A stretch of DNA of 64,000 nucleotides from Kaistia terrae (GCF_026344005.1 NZ_JAPKNH010000004.1:124001-188000), one strand, 5' to 3'; positions 1 through 8,703 are shown, numbered from the stretch's first letter. The notes: a model not told the origin generated them from the sequence alone. Numbers and translations: made by a program.

Positions 1-2
1 AA

Positions 3-848
3 TTATCCTTTGACGCCGCCGAAGGTGAGACCGGCGATCAGATGTTTCTGCACGATGAAGGTCAGGATGAGCGCCGGCACGATGATGATCACGGCCATGG
101 CGCACATGCCGGTCCAGTCGACCGTGAACTGTGCGGTGAAATCCATCAGCCCGACCGGCAGCGTCTTCGACGCGGTGGTCCGGGTGAGCTGGGATGCGAG
201 GGCGAATTCGTTCCACGAGGTCAGGAAGGCGAAGATGCCGGCCGACGCGATGCCGGATTTCGCCAGCGGGAACTCGATCTTCCAGAATGCCTGCCAGCGG
301 GTGCAGCCATCGACCTGGGCGGCTTCCGAAAGCGACAGCGGGATCTGGCGGAAGAAGCCGTCGATCAGCCAGATCGTGAACGGGATGTTGAGCGCCAGAT
401 AGACGAGAATGACGCCGATGCTGGTGTCGATCAGGCCGAGCCGGCTCCAGATGATGAAGACGGGCAGCGACAGGGAAATGCCCGGCACCGTGCGCGAAAG
501 CATCAGCCAGAGGAAGGCGACGTTCTTGCCCTTGAAGCGGTAGCGGGCGAAGGCGTAGCCGCCCATCATGCCGATCAGCACCGCCAGAACCGTGCTCGTC
601 ACCGAGATGACCAGCGAGTTCAGGAAGTAGCGGATGACCGGGATGCCCTGCTGGGTCTCGGACAGGCCCAGGATGGCGCGGAAGTTATCGAGCGTCCAGC
701 GTTCGGGGATCCAGACCGGGGGACGGGCCATCACTTCGACATTGTCGCGGAAGGCCGTCATCACGATCCACAGACCGGGGATGCAGATGATCGCCATGAC
801 GATGAAGATGCCGAAGCGGATCAGCCAGCGCTGCCAGGAGCGTTCCAT
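3..848 (-). CDS. Sugar ABC transporter permease, MalG-type (CUT1 system 1)
   Basis: Inner-membrane permease of a carbohydrate importer, forming the channel with the gene immediately upstream. The 281-residue product has about six hydrophobic segments and the cytoplasmic EAA loop at about residues 175-195 (EAAQVDG followed by a FPLAKSG-type end), which docks on the ATPase in this family. It ends in GGVKG, usual for MalG-type subunits. The ATG directly abuts the stop of the MalF-type gene, so the two are co-translated. No ATPase gene follows before the left edge of the window. Substrate is unknown; the neighbours suggest a deoxy-sugar or sugar acid. Confidence 0.93.
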   Translation of the reverse strand: MERSWQRWLIRFGIFIVMAIICIPGLWIVMTAFRDNVEVMARPPVWIPERWTLDNFRAILGLSETQQGIPVIRYFLNSLVISVTSTVLAVLIGMMGGYAFARYRFKGKNVAFLWLMLSRTVPGISLSLPVFIIWSRLGLIDTSIGVILVYLALNIPFTIWLIDGFFRQIPLSLSEAAQVDGCTRWQAFWKIEFPLAKSGIASAGIFAFLTSWNEFALASQLTRTTASKTLPVGLMDFTAQFTVDWTGMCAMAVIIIVPALILTFIVQKHLIAGLTFGGVKG

Positions 849-1751
849 TTATTCGACTCCGCCCATGGTGCGTCGCGCCGCGGCGAGCTTCCGGAAGAAA
901 TAGACGGTGAAATAGACCGACAGCAGGATCGAGGCGTAGGACATGGCGTTGGCCATGCCCATGCGGGCGTCCTGGTAGCCGGTGCGGGCGATCAGCGTCC
1001 AGAGCAGCTCGGTGCGGCCGGCCGGGCCGCCATTCGTCATGATCTTGACCGTGTCATAGGCGCGCGCCACGTCGAGCGAGCGGATGGCCATGGCGATGTA
1101 GACGAAGGGCATCAGGTAGGGCAGCGTGATGTGGCGGAAGACTTGCCACGGATTGCAGCCATCGACCTTGGCCGCCTCGACCGGATCTCGCGGCATGGCC
1201 ATCAGGCCCGCCAGCAGCAGGATCGCGAAGATCGGCGTCGACATCCAGACCTCGGCCATCAGGATGGCGAGGTTGGCGGTGACCGGGTTCACCAGCCACG
1301 GGATCGTCACGTTTTCCCAGCCGAGCGACTGGATCGCGTTGTTCACCAGGCCGACATTGTCGTTGAAGATGTACTTGAACTGGAAGCCGACCAGGATCGG
1401 CGAGAACATCATCGGGAACATCATGATGGTGCGGATGATGCGCTGGCCGGCGGTCAGCTTGTCGATCAGCAACGCGATGCCGAGACCCAGCACCAGTTCC
1501 AGATTGAGCGCGACCGTCAGGAAGACCAGCGTGCGGCCGAAGGCCCACCAGAAATCGACGTCGGTCAGCAGGCGCTGGTAATTGCGCAGGCCGACCCACT
1601 GCCAGAGCGAGGCCGGCTGCACCAGGCGATAGCCGGTGAAGCTCGTATAGAGCGAAAACAGGAGCGGCACGGCCACCACCAGCGTGATGATGACGAAGGC
1701 CGGCATCAGCAGCAGGATCGGAGGCGAGAGCCGGCTTCGGAAGAAACGCAT
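849..1751 (-). CDS. Sugar ABC transporter permease, MalF-type (CUT1 system 1)
   Basis: Second channel subunit, 300 residues from the chosen ATG. An upstream in-frame ATG at 1850 would add 33 residues of non-membrane, low-quality sequence overlapping the hairpin region, so the internal ATG before RFFRSRL is preferred. The first membrane segment begins about residue 12. The EAA loop (EAAKVDGCNPWQVF, then ITLPYLMP) lies in the C-terminal half and fits the CUT1 family. It lies 168 bp downstream of the binding-protein gene, with a strong hairpin between, and is probably expressed from the same promoter at a lower level. Confidence 0.92.
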   Translation of the reverse strand: MRFFRSRLSPPILLLMPAFVIITLVVAVPLLFSLYTSFTGYRLVQPASLWQWVGLRNYQRLLTDVDFWWAFGRTLVFLTVALNLELVLGLGIALLIDKLTAGQRIIRTIMMFPMMFSPILVGFQFKYIFNDNVGLVNNAIQSLGWENVTIPWLVNPVTANLAILMAEVWMSTPIFAILLLAGLMAMPRDPVEAAKVDGCNPWQVFRHITLPYLMPFVYIAMAIRSLDVARAYDTVKIMTNGGPAGRTELLWTLIARTGYQDARMGMANAMSYASILLSVYFTVYFFRKLAAARRTMGGVE

Positions 1752-1871
1752 GAAAGGATTCCGTGAGCCGTTGAACTGGCCTGGACCTAACGGCCCGAGG
1801 TCTTTGTGCCCGCTCTCCGCGAGGAGGGCCGGGCGGGAATGCCGTCGCAATCGTGCGGCATCCCAGAAACA

Positions 1872-1899
1872 AAACCTCGCCCGCGAGCGGGCGAGGTTT
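1872..1899 (-). terminator. Intercistronic hairpin after the system 1 binding-protein gene
   Basis: A perfect inverted repeat of 13 bp (AAACCTCGCCCGC and its complement) with a 2-nt loop lies between the binding-protein stop and the permease start. Read leftward it is followed by a T-rich stretch. It could be a partial terminator, or a 3' end that stabilises the binding-protein message and lowers permease expression, as in many maltose-type operons. Confidence 0.6.
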
Positions 1900-1919
1900 C
1901 AATCTTGGTCGGTCGATGC

Positions 1920-3257
1920 CTACTGGAGGACGCCGGCGTCTTCCATGATCTGCGTCGCCTTCTTGGCGGCCGTGTCGAGCGCCTCCTGGGCGGTCTTCTG
2001 GCCGACGATGGCAGCCTGCAGTTCCGGCCAGATCACGTTCGACACTTCGATCCACTGCGGAACCAGCGGCGGCGTACGAGCGTCGGCGAGCGAAGCGCCC
2101 CAGACGGCGAACATGTCGGCCATGTACGGCGTGTCGCTCTTCTTGAACTCTTCGACGACGTCGGTGAAGGCCTTGGTCCGGGTCGGCAGATTGCCGGCGC
2201 GGGCTTCCATCATCGCGGAATCGTAGTTGGTCAGGAAGTTGGCGAGGCTGGCGGCAGCCGGCTTGTTGTCACAGGCTTCGGTGACCGAGAAGGAGTGCGA
2301 GCCGGACCAGCCGCCGCGCTTGCCGGCGGTGCCGAGCGGCGACAGGGCGAAGCCGACCTTGCCGGCGACCTTGGACTTGGCCGGGTCGTTGTAGAAGGCG
2401 GCGAAGCCGGGCCAATCGAGATCGACGGCGAGCGTGCCGGCGGCGAAGGCCTGGCCGATATCGTCCCAGGTGTAGTTCACGGTGCCGGCCGGAACAGCCT
2501 TGGCGTTGTAGATGTCGATGAACCACTGCAGGGCGTCGACGCCGGCCTTCGAATTGAAGATCGGCTTCCAGTTCTCGTCGAACATGTCGCCGCCATTGGC
2601 GCGCACGATCTCCATGAACCGGCCGGTCATGCCTTCGTCCTTGCCGGCGAAAGCGGTGCCGTAGAGGTTCGGCGGATTGGCGAAGAAGATGACCTGCTGC
2701 TTCAGCTCGTCATAGGTGACGGGCGGCGCGAGCTCTGTGCCGAACTTCTCCTTGTACTTCGCCTTGTTGTCGGCGTTCTCGTACAGGTCCTTGAGGTAGT
2801 ACAGGTTCGATACGTCGGTGACGCGGGGCAGCTGCACAAGGCGGCCGTCCACCATCGATGCCGCGAGCGTGCCGGGGACGAACTCGTCCAGCGTCGCCTG
2901 CGGGATCAGCGTCTTCAGGTCGACATAGAGGTCGCCGTACTGCGGCGCGAAGCTGGTGTGGTTGGAACCGACGCACCAGGTGATCGCACCGGACGCGATG
3001 TCCTGCTTGATCTCGCGGTCGAGCTCGAAATGGTTCTTCGAGGAAACGATCTCGACCTTGGCGCCGGTCGCCTTTTCCCACTCGGGAATGCGCGTGTAGA
3101 GCTTCTCGTACTGCGTGCCGCCGACGAGCTTCACCTTCAGGGTGTAGCCGGGGAACGAACCCCAATTGGCAGCGTCCTCAGCCGAGGCGACAGCGGTCAG
3201 CGCGCCGAGGGCTGCGCACGAAAAAAAAGCGGCCTGAATGCCGCGCACAAAATTCAT
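1920..3257 (-). CDS. Extracellular sugar-binding protein (CUT1 system 1)
   Basis: Periplasmic ligand receptor for the two permeases downstream. The product is 445 residues with an N-terminal signal peptide (MNFVRGIQAAF, a hydrophobic stretch, cleavage after AVASA near residue 26). The mature part has the family-1 binding-protein pattern (WEKATGAKVEI region, GRFMEIV, FAAGTLAVDLDWPGFA). The ATG at 3257 is chosen over one at 3368 because it starts the signal peptide and is preceded by GGGAGG. It diverges from the IclR gene across a short region with palindromes, so control by that IclR protein is likely. The exact ligand cannot be read from sequence. Confidence 0.93.
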   Translation of the reverse strand: MNFVRGIQAAFFSCAALGALTAVASAEDAANWGSFPGYTLKVKLVGGTQYEKLYTRIPEWEKATGAKVEIVSSKNHFELDREIKQDIASGAITWCVGSNHTSFAPQYGDLYVDLKTLIPQATLDEFVPGTLAASMVDGRLVQLPRVTDVSNLYYLKDLYENADNKAKYKEKFGTELAPPVTYDELKQQVIFFANPPNLYGTAFAGKDEGMTGRFMEIVRANGGDMFDENWKPIFNSKAGVDALQWFIDIYNAKAVPAGTVNYTWDDIGQAFAAGTLAVDLDWPGFAAFYNDPAKSKVAGKVGFALSPLGTAGKRGGWSGSHSFSVTEACDNKPAAASLANFLTNYDSAMMEARAGNLPTRTKAFTDVVEEFKKSDTPYMADMFAVWGASLADARTPPLVPQWIEVSNVIWPELQAAIVGQKTAQEALDTAAKKATQIMEDAGVLQ

Positions 3258-3323
3258 GTGTTGAATTCCTCCCAGAAAACGACCGAACCGCTTTGGTTCA
3301 AGGCCGCCACATTCTCCACTACT

Positions 3324-3369
3324 GAATGGAGCATTCGTATATAAGCGAAATTGACTGGAACGAGTCAAT
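3324..3369. promoter_or_regulatory. Divergent promoter region with two inverted repeats (IclR operator candidates)
   Basis: Between the leftward binding-protein gene and the rightward iclR gene lie GAATG-GAG-CATTC (3324-3336, perfect) and ATTGACT-6 nt-AGTCAAT (3350-3369, perfect 7-bp arms). Dyads of this size in the gap between an IclR regulator and its target fit operators for autoregulation and control of the transporter. Binding is inferred. Confidence 0.55.
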
Positions 3370-3415
3370 GTCTAACTTGTCACGGCCGGGCCCTGCGCCC
3401 ATGGGGAGGCGCATC

Positions 3416-4198
3416 ATGCTGGACGACGCGAACGACCGATATCGCGCACCCGCCCTCGACAAGGGGCTGGATATTCTCGAACTGCTCGCCGCGACCGACG
3501 AGAGCATGACGCAGGCGGAAATCGCCAAGGCGCTGAACCGTTCGCCGAACGAGATCTACCGCATGCTCGACCGCCTCGTGCGCCGTAGCTATGTCGCGCG
3601 CGTGCATGGTGACCGCTACGAGCTAACGCTGCGCCTGTTCGCGCTGGCGCATCAGCATGCGCCCGTTCGCCGGCTCGTCAGCCAGGCGCTGCCGGTGATG
3701 CGGCAGTTCTCGCGCGATTCGGAACAGGCCTGCCATCTCGCCATCTATGACCGCGGCCGGATCGTCGTCGTCGCCCAGATGGATGCGCCAAGCTATTGGA
3801 GTTATTCGATTCGTGTCGGTGCGCGGGTCAGCTTGTACAACACCGGCTCCGGCCATGTGCTGCTCGCTTTCGCTACGCCGGAAGAGCGCGTCATGATGGA
3901 AGCCGAGCGCGAGGAGCAGGCCGAGGACAAGGGCCGGCCGGATAATCTCGACGAGAGGCTGACCCAGATTCGCCGTCGCGGCTACGAATCGACGCCGAGC
4001 TCCCAGTCGCAATCCGTCTACAATCTGTCGGTCCCGGTGCTGGGCGCCAATGATACGGCACTGGCGGCGCTGACCTGTCCGTTCCTGCCGCGCATCGATC
4101 GTCCCAACGTCCCCGACATGCAGGAGGCGATGACCATCCTGCTCGCCGCCAGCCGCGACCTGTCGCATGTGCTCGGGCGCGGCCAAGCCGAAGCGTGA
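3416..4198 (+). CDS. IclR-family transcriptional regulator
   Basis: DNA-binding regulator of about 260 residues. The N-terminal winged helix-turn-helix lies at about residues 15-75 (MTQAEIAKALNRSPNEIYRM is the helix-turn-helix); the rest matches the IclR effector domain. ATGs at 3326, 3368 and 3401 are in frame, but GGGGAGG lies 6 nt before the ATG at 3416, and the 3368 ATG sits inside a palindromic operator candidate. The start at 3416 is therefore preferred. It diverges from the system 1 importer and heads the catabolic operon to its right, so it probably regulates both. The effector is unknown. Confidence 0.92.
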   Translation: MLDDANDRYRAPALDKGLDILELLAATDESMTQAEIAKALNRSPNEIYRMLDRLVRRSYVARVHGDRYELTLRLFALAHQHAPVRRLVSQALPVMRQFSRDSEQACHLAIYDRGRIVVVAQMDAPSYWSYSIRVGARVSLYNTGSGHVLLAFATPEERVMMEAEREEQAEDKGRPDNLDERLTQIRRRGYESTPSSQSQSVYNLSVPVLGANDTALAALTCPFLPRIDRPNVPDMQEAMTILLAASRDLSHVLGRGQAEA

Positions 4199-4345
4199 TC
4201 CCTGTTCCATGCGGCCGGCAGGGAATCACCCCGCTTTGACCGCCCAGAATCCCGACAGATCGGCTTGTCAGGCGCCGGTTTGACGTAAATGATGAACTCA
4301 CAGATGAATGGACCGGACGTTCAAATTCCGGCCGGAGGAGACGCC

Positions 4346-5176
4346 ATGCGGATGATCGATACCCACCTCCACCTGGTCTATCAGGAGCGGTTTTCCTATC
4401 CGTGGCTCGGCGGCGCGCCGGCGCTCAATCGCAATTTCACGCTGGAAGATTACCTGCCGCAGGCGAAAGCCGCCGGCATCACCGACATGCTGCACATGGA
4501 AGTCGATGTCGCCGAGGCTGACATCGAGCCCGAGACGGCGTTCGTCACCGGGCTCGGCCAGGGTGTGATCGGCGCGATTGCCGCCTGCCGTCCCGAGAGC
4601 CCGGATTTCGCCGGCCAGCTTGAGCGCCTCGCCGCCAATCCGAAGGTCAAGGGCCTGCGCCGCATCCTGCATCAGTCGCCGGACGAGCTTGGCCAGCAGC
4701 CGATCTTCGCCGAAAACATCAAGCGCCTCGCCGCCCACAAGCTGACGTTCGACTTCTGCGTGCTGCCGCGCCAGATCCCGATTGCGATCGCCATCGCCAA
4801 GGCGGCGCCCGACGTGCAGTTCGTCGTCGATCATTGCGGCGTGCCGGATGTCAAGGACAAGGCTTTTGAGCCCTGGCGCACCAACATGACGGCGATCGCC
4901 GAACTGCCCAACGTCGCTGCCAAGATTTCCGGGGTCATCGCCTATGGCGATCCCGTCAACTGGACGGTCGACGACCTGCGCCCCTTCGTCGAACACACGA
5001 TCGGTGCGTTTGGCTGGGACCGCGTTGTCTGGGGCTCGGATTGGCCGGTCTGCACGCTGACCGCCGATCTCGGCCGCTGGGTCGCGGCGACGCACGAGAT
5101 CATTGCCGGCGCCAGCGAAGACGAGAAGGCCGGCCTGCTTCACCGCAACGCCGAGCGGATTTACCGGCTGGACTAG
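4346..5176 (+). CDS. Amidohydrolase-family lactonase-like hydrolase
   Basis: A 276-residue TIM-barrel hydrolase of the amidohydrolase-2 family (COG3618 type), which includes L-fucono- and L-rhamnono-lactonases and 2-pyrone-4,6-dicarboxylate lactonase. Visible active-site elements are DTHLHL (residues 5-10), VVDHCGVPD with His at about 163, and VWGSDWPVC with Asp at about 232. The ATG at 4346 is preferred to 4289 because GGAGGAG lies 5 nt upstream and the metal-binding motif then sits at the N-terminus as usual. With a rhamnose mutarotase homologue and a sugar oxidoreductase downstream, a sugar-lactone substrate is the best guess. Confidence 0.85.
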   Translation: MRMIDTHLHLVYQERFSYPWLGGAPALNRNFTLEDYLPQAKAAGITDMLHMEVDVAEADIEPETAFVTGLGQGVIGAIAACRPESPDFAGQLERLAANPKVKGLRRILHQSPDELGQQPIFAENIKRLAAHKLTFDFCVLPRQIPIAIAIAKAAPDVQFVVDHCGVPDVKDKAFEPWRTNMTAIAELPNVAAKISGVIAYGDPVNWTVDDLRPFVEHTIGAFGWDRVVWGSDWPVCTLTADLGRWVAATHEIIAGASEDEKAGLLHRNAERIYRLD

Positions 5177-5190
5177 CTTTTGCGACTGTT

Positions 5191-5324
5191 GTGCGTGCTT
5201 CGAGGCCCGGCTCTGCCGGGCACCTCAGCATGTTGAGTTTGGGAAAGACCCGCCTCCGGTAGGCGGAGCCTGGTTCCCCAACATGCTGAGGAGCCCGCGC
5301 GAGCGGGCGTCTCGAAGCACGCAC
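5191..5324. repeat. Large nested palindromic intergenic element
   Basis: The outer arms are a perfect 14-bp inverted repeat (GTGCGTGCTTCGAG at 5191-5204, complement at 5311-5324). Inner perfect 13-bp arms follow (CCTCAGCATGTTG at 5223-5235, complement at 5279-5291), with GC-rich minor hairpins at 5205-5221, 5250-5266 and 5293-5308. The whole can fold into a cruciform or branched RNA. It resembles the short palindromic repeat families scattered in Hyphomicrobiales genomes. It sits inside an operon and may act as an RNA processing or attenuation point. Confidence 0.85.
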
Positions 5325-5360
5325 GACCAACCGATCCAAACTGAACGGGAGGGAAATTCC

Positions 5361-5690
5361 ATGCAGCGTATGGGAAATGTCATCGGCCTGCAGGACGGGG
5401 CGATCGCCGAATACAAGCGCCTGCACGCCGCCGTCTGGCCGGGCGTCCTGGCCAAGATTGCCGACTGCAATATCAAGAACTATTCGATCTACCTGAAGGA
5501 GCCGGAAAACCTGCTCTTCGCCTATTTCGAATATCACGGCACCGACTTCGCCGCCGACAGCGCCAAGATGGCCGAGGACGCGACCACGCAGGAATGGTGG
5601 GCCGTCTGCATGCCGCTGCAGAAGCCGCTCGACACCCGCAAGGAAGGCGAGTGGTGGGCTGGCATGGAAGAAGTCTTCCACATCGACTGA
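5361..5690 (+). CDS. rhaM: L-rhamnose mutarotase family protein
   Basis: A 109-residue ferredoxin-like protein of the RhaM family, which interconverts sugar anomers. The expected active-site pattern is present: Tyr18, His22, Tyr41 and the tryptophan pair near residue 75 (QEWWAVCMP). The start is supported by GGGAGGG a few bases upstream; the longer reading frame from 5103 would run through the palindromic element and the preceding gene. A second family member lies at 59604-59918 with the same Tyr-His-Tyr spacing. The cognate sugar need not be rhamnose, since this family acts on several deoxy-sugars. Confidence 0.9.
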   Translation: MQRMGNVIGLQDGAIAEYKRLHAAVWPGVLAKIADCNIKNYSIYLKEPENLLFAYFEYHGTDFAADSAKMAEDATTQEWWAVCMPLQKPLDTRKEGEWWAGMEEVFHID

Positions 5691-5771
5691 GGGTTCCCCC
5701 TTGCCATCCCTTCTCCCGCACGCGGGAGAGGGCGTCCGGCGCTCGTCGCCGAGCCAATCGAGGTTTACTCC

Positions 5772-6863
5772 ATGACGTCCTTCGACCCCGCATCGCTGGC
5801 CCAGTCCTGGCCGCTTCCGACCGCGCCCCGGCCCATCGTCATCATCGGCGCCGGTGGCATCGTCAACGACGCACATCTGCCGGCTTATGCGCTGGCGGGC
5901 TTCCCTGTCGCCGGCATCTTCGATCGCGATGTTGGGCGCGCCAAGGCGCTGGCCGATCAATGGGGCGTGCCCTTCTTTCGGGCGATGGATGAGGCGGTTG
6001 CGGTTCGTGATGCGGTGTTCGATCTAGCAACGCCGCCTGTCGCCCATCTGGAGATCCTGCGCCGCCTGCCCAAGGGAGCGGCGGTGCTGATCCAGAAGCC
6101 GATGGGCCGCGATCTCGACGAGGCGACGGCGATCCTGAACCTCTGCCGCGAGCGCCAGTTCAAGGCCGCCGTCAATTTCCAGCTCCGCTTCTCGCCGATG
6201 ATGCTGGCGGTCAGGGATGCGCTGGAGAAGGGCCTGCTCGGCCGGCTGGTCGATGTCGAGATGCATCTGAACCTCGTCACGCCCTGGCATCTGTTCCCAT
6301 TCCTGAAGGGGATGTCGCGGGTCGAGATCGCGGTGCATTCGATCCACTATCTCGACCTGATCCGCGGCATGCTGGGCAATCCGACCGGCATTCATGCGCG
6401 TACGCTGGGCCATCCCGGCAACGAACTGGCGCAGACCCGCACCTCGGCGATGCTCGATTTCGGCGGGGATGTCCGTTGCGCCTTGTCGATCAACCATGAC
6501 CATGATTTCGGGCGAAAATTCCAGGACGCGACCTTCCGCTTCGAGGGCGACAAGGGCGCGGCTTCGGTCAAGCTCGGCCTGCTGCTCAACTATCCGGAAG
6601 GCGAGCCGGATGAACTCTGGATCACGGCCTCGCGTGGGGCGGACGCCAACTGGCAACAAGTGCCGCTTACCGGCGGCTGGTTCCCGCATGCGTTTGCCGG
6701 CGTGATGTCGAATTTGCAGCGCTTTTCTGCCGGCGAGGACGCGAGCCTCGTCACGTCCGTCGAGGACGCCTGGCACACGATGGCGCTGGTCGAGGCGGCG
6801 TTCCGCTCGGCCGCAGAGCCTGCCACGCCGGTGCCGCAACAGCCCGGAGCGAGCGTGGCCTGA
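5772..6863 (+). CDS. Gfo/Idh/MocA-family NAD(P)-dependent oxidoreductase
   Basis: A 363-residue sugar or inositol dehydrogenase homologue. The N-terminal Rossmann fold has GAGGIVNDAHLP (residues 26-37). The usual EKP catalytic motif reads QKP here (residues 108-110, VLIQKPMGRDL), so the Lys is kept but the Glu is replaced by Gln. The C-terminal substrate domain follows (HSIHYLDLIRGM). A Shine-Dalgarno-like GAGG precedes the ATG. It lies in the IclR-linked operon and probably oxidises the transported sugar or a derivative. Confidence 0.87.
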   Translation: MTSFDPASLAQSWPLPTAPRPIVIIGAGGIVNDAHLPAYALAGFPVAGIFDRDVGRAKALADQWGVPFFRAMDEAVAVRDAVFDLATPPVAHLEILRRLPKGAAVLIQKPMGRDLDEATAILNLCRERQFKAAVNFQLRFSPMMLAVRDALEKGLLGRLVDVEMHLNLVTPWHLFPFLKGMSRVEIAVHSIHYLDLIRGMLGNPTGIHARTLGHPGNELAQTRTSAMLDFGGDVRCALSINHDHDFGRKFQDATFRFEGDKGAASVKLGLLLNYPEGEPDELWITASRGADANWQQVPLTGGWFPHAFAGVMSNLQRFSAGEDASLVTSVEDAWHTMALVEAAFRSAAEPATPVPQQPGASVA

Positions 6864-6879
6864 TCAAAACAATCAATCG

Positions 6880-6932
6880 ATCTGCAGGGTGGAATCTTGA
6901 TTTGCAGATGAGCGGATGATTGATATATGAAT
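6880..6932 (+). promoter_or_regulatory. Candidate internal promoter with inverted repeat before the MaoC-like gene
   Basis: The 91-bp gap has arms ATCTGCA (6880-6886) and TGCAGAT (6903-6909). It also has a possible sigma-70 promoter, TTGATT (6897-6902), 17 nt, TTGATA (6920-6925). AT content is higher than in the flanks. This could give the last three genes of the operon separate control. Weak evidence. Confidence 0.35.
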
Positions 6933-6954
6933 TCTGCTTTAGGGAGGATGAGCC

Positions 6955-7515
6955 ATGGCAGCCGAGACATTTGCACCTACGGTCGGTGTGGAATCGACGC
7001 ATCCCAAGGACATGCCGAAGGAGCATTCCAACCTGCCGGTCTGGAATGCGGAAAACTGGCTGTATGAGGATTGGCCGGTCGGCCAGAAGATCCGTTCGCT
7101 GCGCCGCACGATCGGCGAGGGCGAGTCGCACCTGTTCAACGCGCTGGTCGTCGACATCCATCCCTACGTCCAGGATCAGATGTTCGCAGAGAGCGAAGGC
7201 GTGTTCGGCCGCCGCCTTGTCGCCGGCGCCTTCGTCTTTTCGGCCGGCCTCGGCCTTGTCGCGACCAACTGCGTCAACGCCTTTTCCTATGGCTATGACA
7301 AGCTCCGCTTCATCAAGCCGGTCTTCATCGGCGACACCATCTACACGATCCGCACCAACATAGATAAGCGGCCGAAATACGAGAAAATGGGCCTGATCCG
7401 TGCGGCCTATGAAGTCTACAAGGGCGACGGTGAGCTGGTGCTTTATTGCGAGCATCTGCAGACCGTCCGCTACCGCGATCCCACCGCCTTCGCCGACCAG
7501 GTCGAGAAGAAATAG
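6955..7515 (+). CDS. MaoC-like hotdog-fold protein with altered active site
   Basis: A 186-residue protein of the MaoC/(R)-enoyl-CoA hydratase fold. The hydratase signature D-x-N-P-x-H-x-D reads D-I-H-P-Y-V-Q-D at residues 67-74, so both Asp residues remain but the catalytic His position is Val and the Asn is His. The glycine-rich stretch [17 protein letters not shown] that follows is typical of the fold. AGGGAGG precedes the ATG. It is 5 nt from the CoA-transferase gene, so the two surely act together. Classical enoyl-CoA hydration is doubtful; a changed chemistry or CoA-ester binding are alternatives. Confidence 0.85.
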   Translation: MAAETFAPTVGVESTHPKDMPKEHSNLPVWNAENWLYEDWPVGQKIRSLRRTIGEGESHLFNALVVDIHPYVQDQMFAESEGVFGRRLVAGAFVFSAGLGLVATNCVNAFSYGYDKLRFIKPVFIGDTIYTIRTNIDKRPKYEKMGLIRAAYEVYKGDGELVLYCEHLQTVRYRDPTAFADQVEKK

Positions 7516-7520
7516 GCCCC

Positions 7521-8678
7521 ATGTCCCAGTCCGATTTGCCACTCGACGGTCTGCTCGTCGTTGATCTCAGCCAGTTCTTGTCTGGTCCCTATTGCGCGCT
7601 GCGGCTGCGCGATCTCGGCGCCCGCGTCATCAAGATCGAGCGCCCGGATGGCGGTGATCTCTGCCGCCGCCTGTATCTGACCGACACCGAAATCGGCGGC
7701 GATTCCACGCTCTTCCACGCGATCAACCGCGACAAGGAGAGCTATGCCGTCGACATGAAGAACCCGGTCGAGCTGGAGAGCCTGAAGAAGCTCCTGGCCA
7801 AGGCCGATGTCGTCATGCAGAATTTTCGCCCCGGCGTGATCAACCGCCTCGGCCTCGGCTACGAGACGATCACGGCGATCAATCCCGACGTCGTCTATGG
7901 CTCGATCACCGGCTATGGCGACGAGGGGCCGTGGGTCACGCGTCCCGGCCAGGATTTGCTGGCGCAGGCGCGTTCCGGCGTCACCTGGCTGAACGGCGAC
8001 GAGGGGCAGGGGCCGGTGCCGTTCGGCCTCGCCATCGCCGACATGCTGGCGGGTGCAGCGCTTTGCCAGGGCGTGCTGGCGGCGCTTGTCCGGCGCGGCA
8101 TTTCGGGCAAGGGCTCGCATGTCGAGACCAGCCTGATCGAGGCGCTGGTCGACTTCCAGTTCGAGGTGCTGACGACGCATCTGAACGATGGCGGCCGCAA
8201 GCCGACCCGCGCCAATTTCCGCAGCGCCCATGCCTATCTGTCGGCGCCCTACGGCATCTATCCGACCCAGAACGGCTTCCTCGCCGTCGCCATGACGCCG
8301 ATTCCGAAGCTGGCCGACCTGCTGGAAATGCCGGAACTGGACCTCTATCGCGACACGCCGAAGAGCTGGTTCTCGGAGCGCGACGCGATCAAGCGCCTGA
8401 TCGCCAACCGGCTTGCGACCGAGACGACCGAGCATTGGCTGTCGATCCTCGAGCCGGCCGATATCTGGTGCGCCAAGGTGCTGGAATGGCCGGAGCTGCT
8501 GCAAAGCGAAGGCTTCACCTCGCTCGACATGCTGCAGACGGTGGAGCGCGCCGACAATGTCCGCGTCGTCACCACGCGCTCGCCGATCCGCGTCGATGGC
8601 AAGCGCCCGCCGGTCTCGCGCGCCGCGCCGCGCATCGGCGAGCACACGGAAGAGATCCGGGCCGAATTCGGCCTGTGA
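7521..8678 (+). CDS. Class III (CaiB/BaiF) CoA-transferase
   Basis: A 385-residue family III CoA-transferase, which moves CoA from a donor thioester to an organic acid through an aspartyl anhydride. The N-terminus (LPLDGLLVVDLSQFLSGPYC), the RVIKIERPDGGD segment and the catalytic Asp region (GLAIADMLAG, Asp at about residue 174) are all present and length is normal. An upstream in-frame ATG at 7446 lies inside the MaoC-like gene and is rejected. It shows that an acid is activated to a CoA ester in this pathway, unusual beside a sugar importer. Confidence 0.92.
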   Translation: MSQSDLPLDGLLVVDLSQFLSGPYCALRLRDLGARVIKIERPDGGDLCRRLYLTDTEIGGDSTLFHAINRDKESYAVDMKNPVELESLKKLLAKADVVMQNFRPGVINRLGLGYETITAINPDVVYGSITGYGDEGPWVTRPGQDLLAQARSGVTWLNGDEGQGPVPFGLAIADMLAGAALCQGVLAALVRRGISGKGSHVETSLIEALVDFQFEVLTTHLNDGGRKPTRANFRSAHAYLSAPYGIYPTQNGFLAVAMTPIPKLADLLEMPELDLYRDTPKSWFSERDAIKRLIANRLATETTEHWLSILEPADIWCAKVLEWPELLQSEGFTSLDMLQTVERADNVRVVTTRSPIRVDGKRPPVSRAAPRIGEHTEEIRAEFGL

Positions 8679-8703
8679 GGGAGAAAGCTCGTCCTCGCTT
8701 CAT

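Noticed and set aside
42-1766. Open frame of 574 codons on the + strand
   Set aside because: Antisense to both system 1 permeases. Low-complexity Asp/Arg/His-rich translation with no family match.
5709-5732. Small CTCCCGC/GCGGGAG hairpin before the Gfo/Idh gene as a terminator
   Set aside because: No T tract follows and the operon clearly continues across it.
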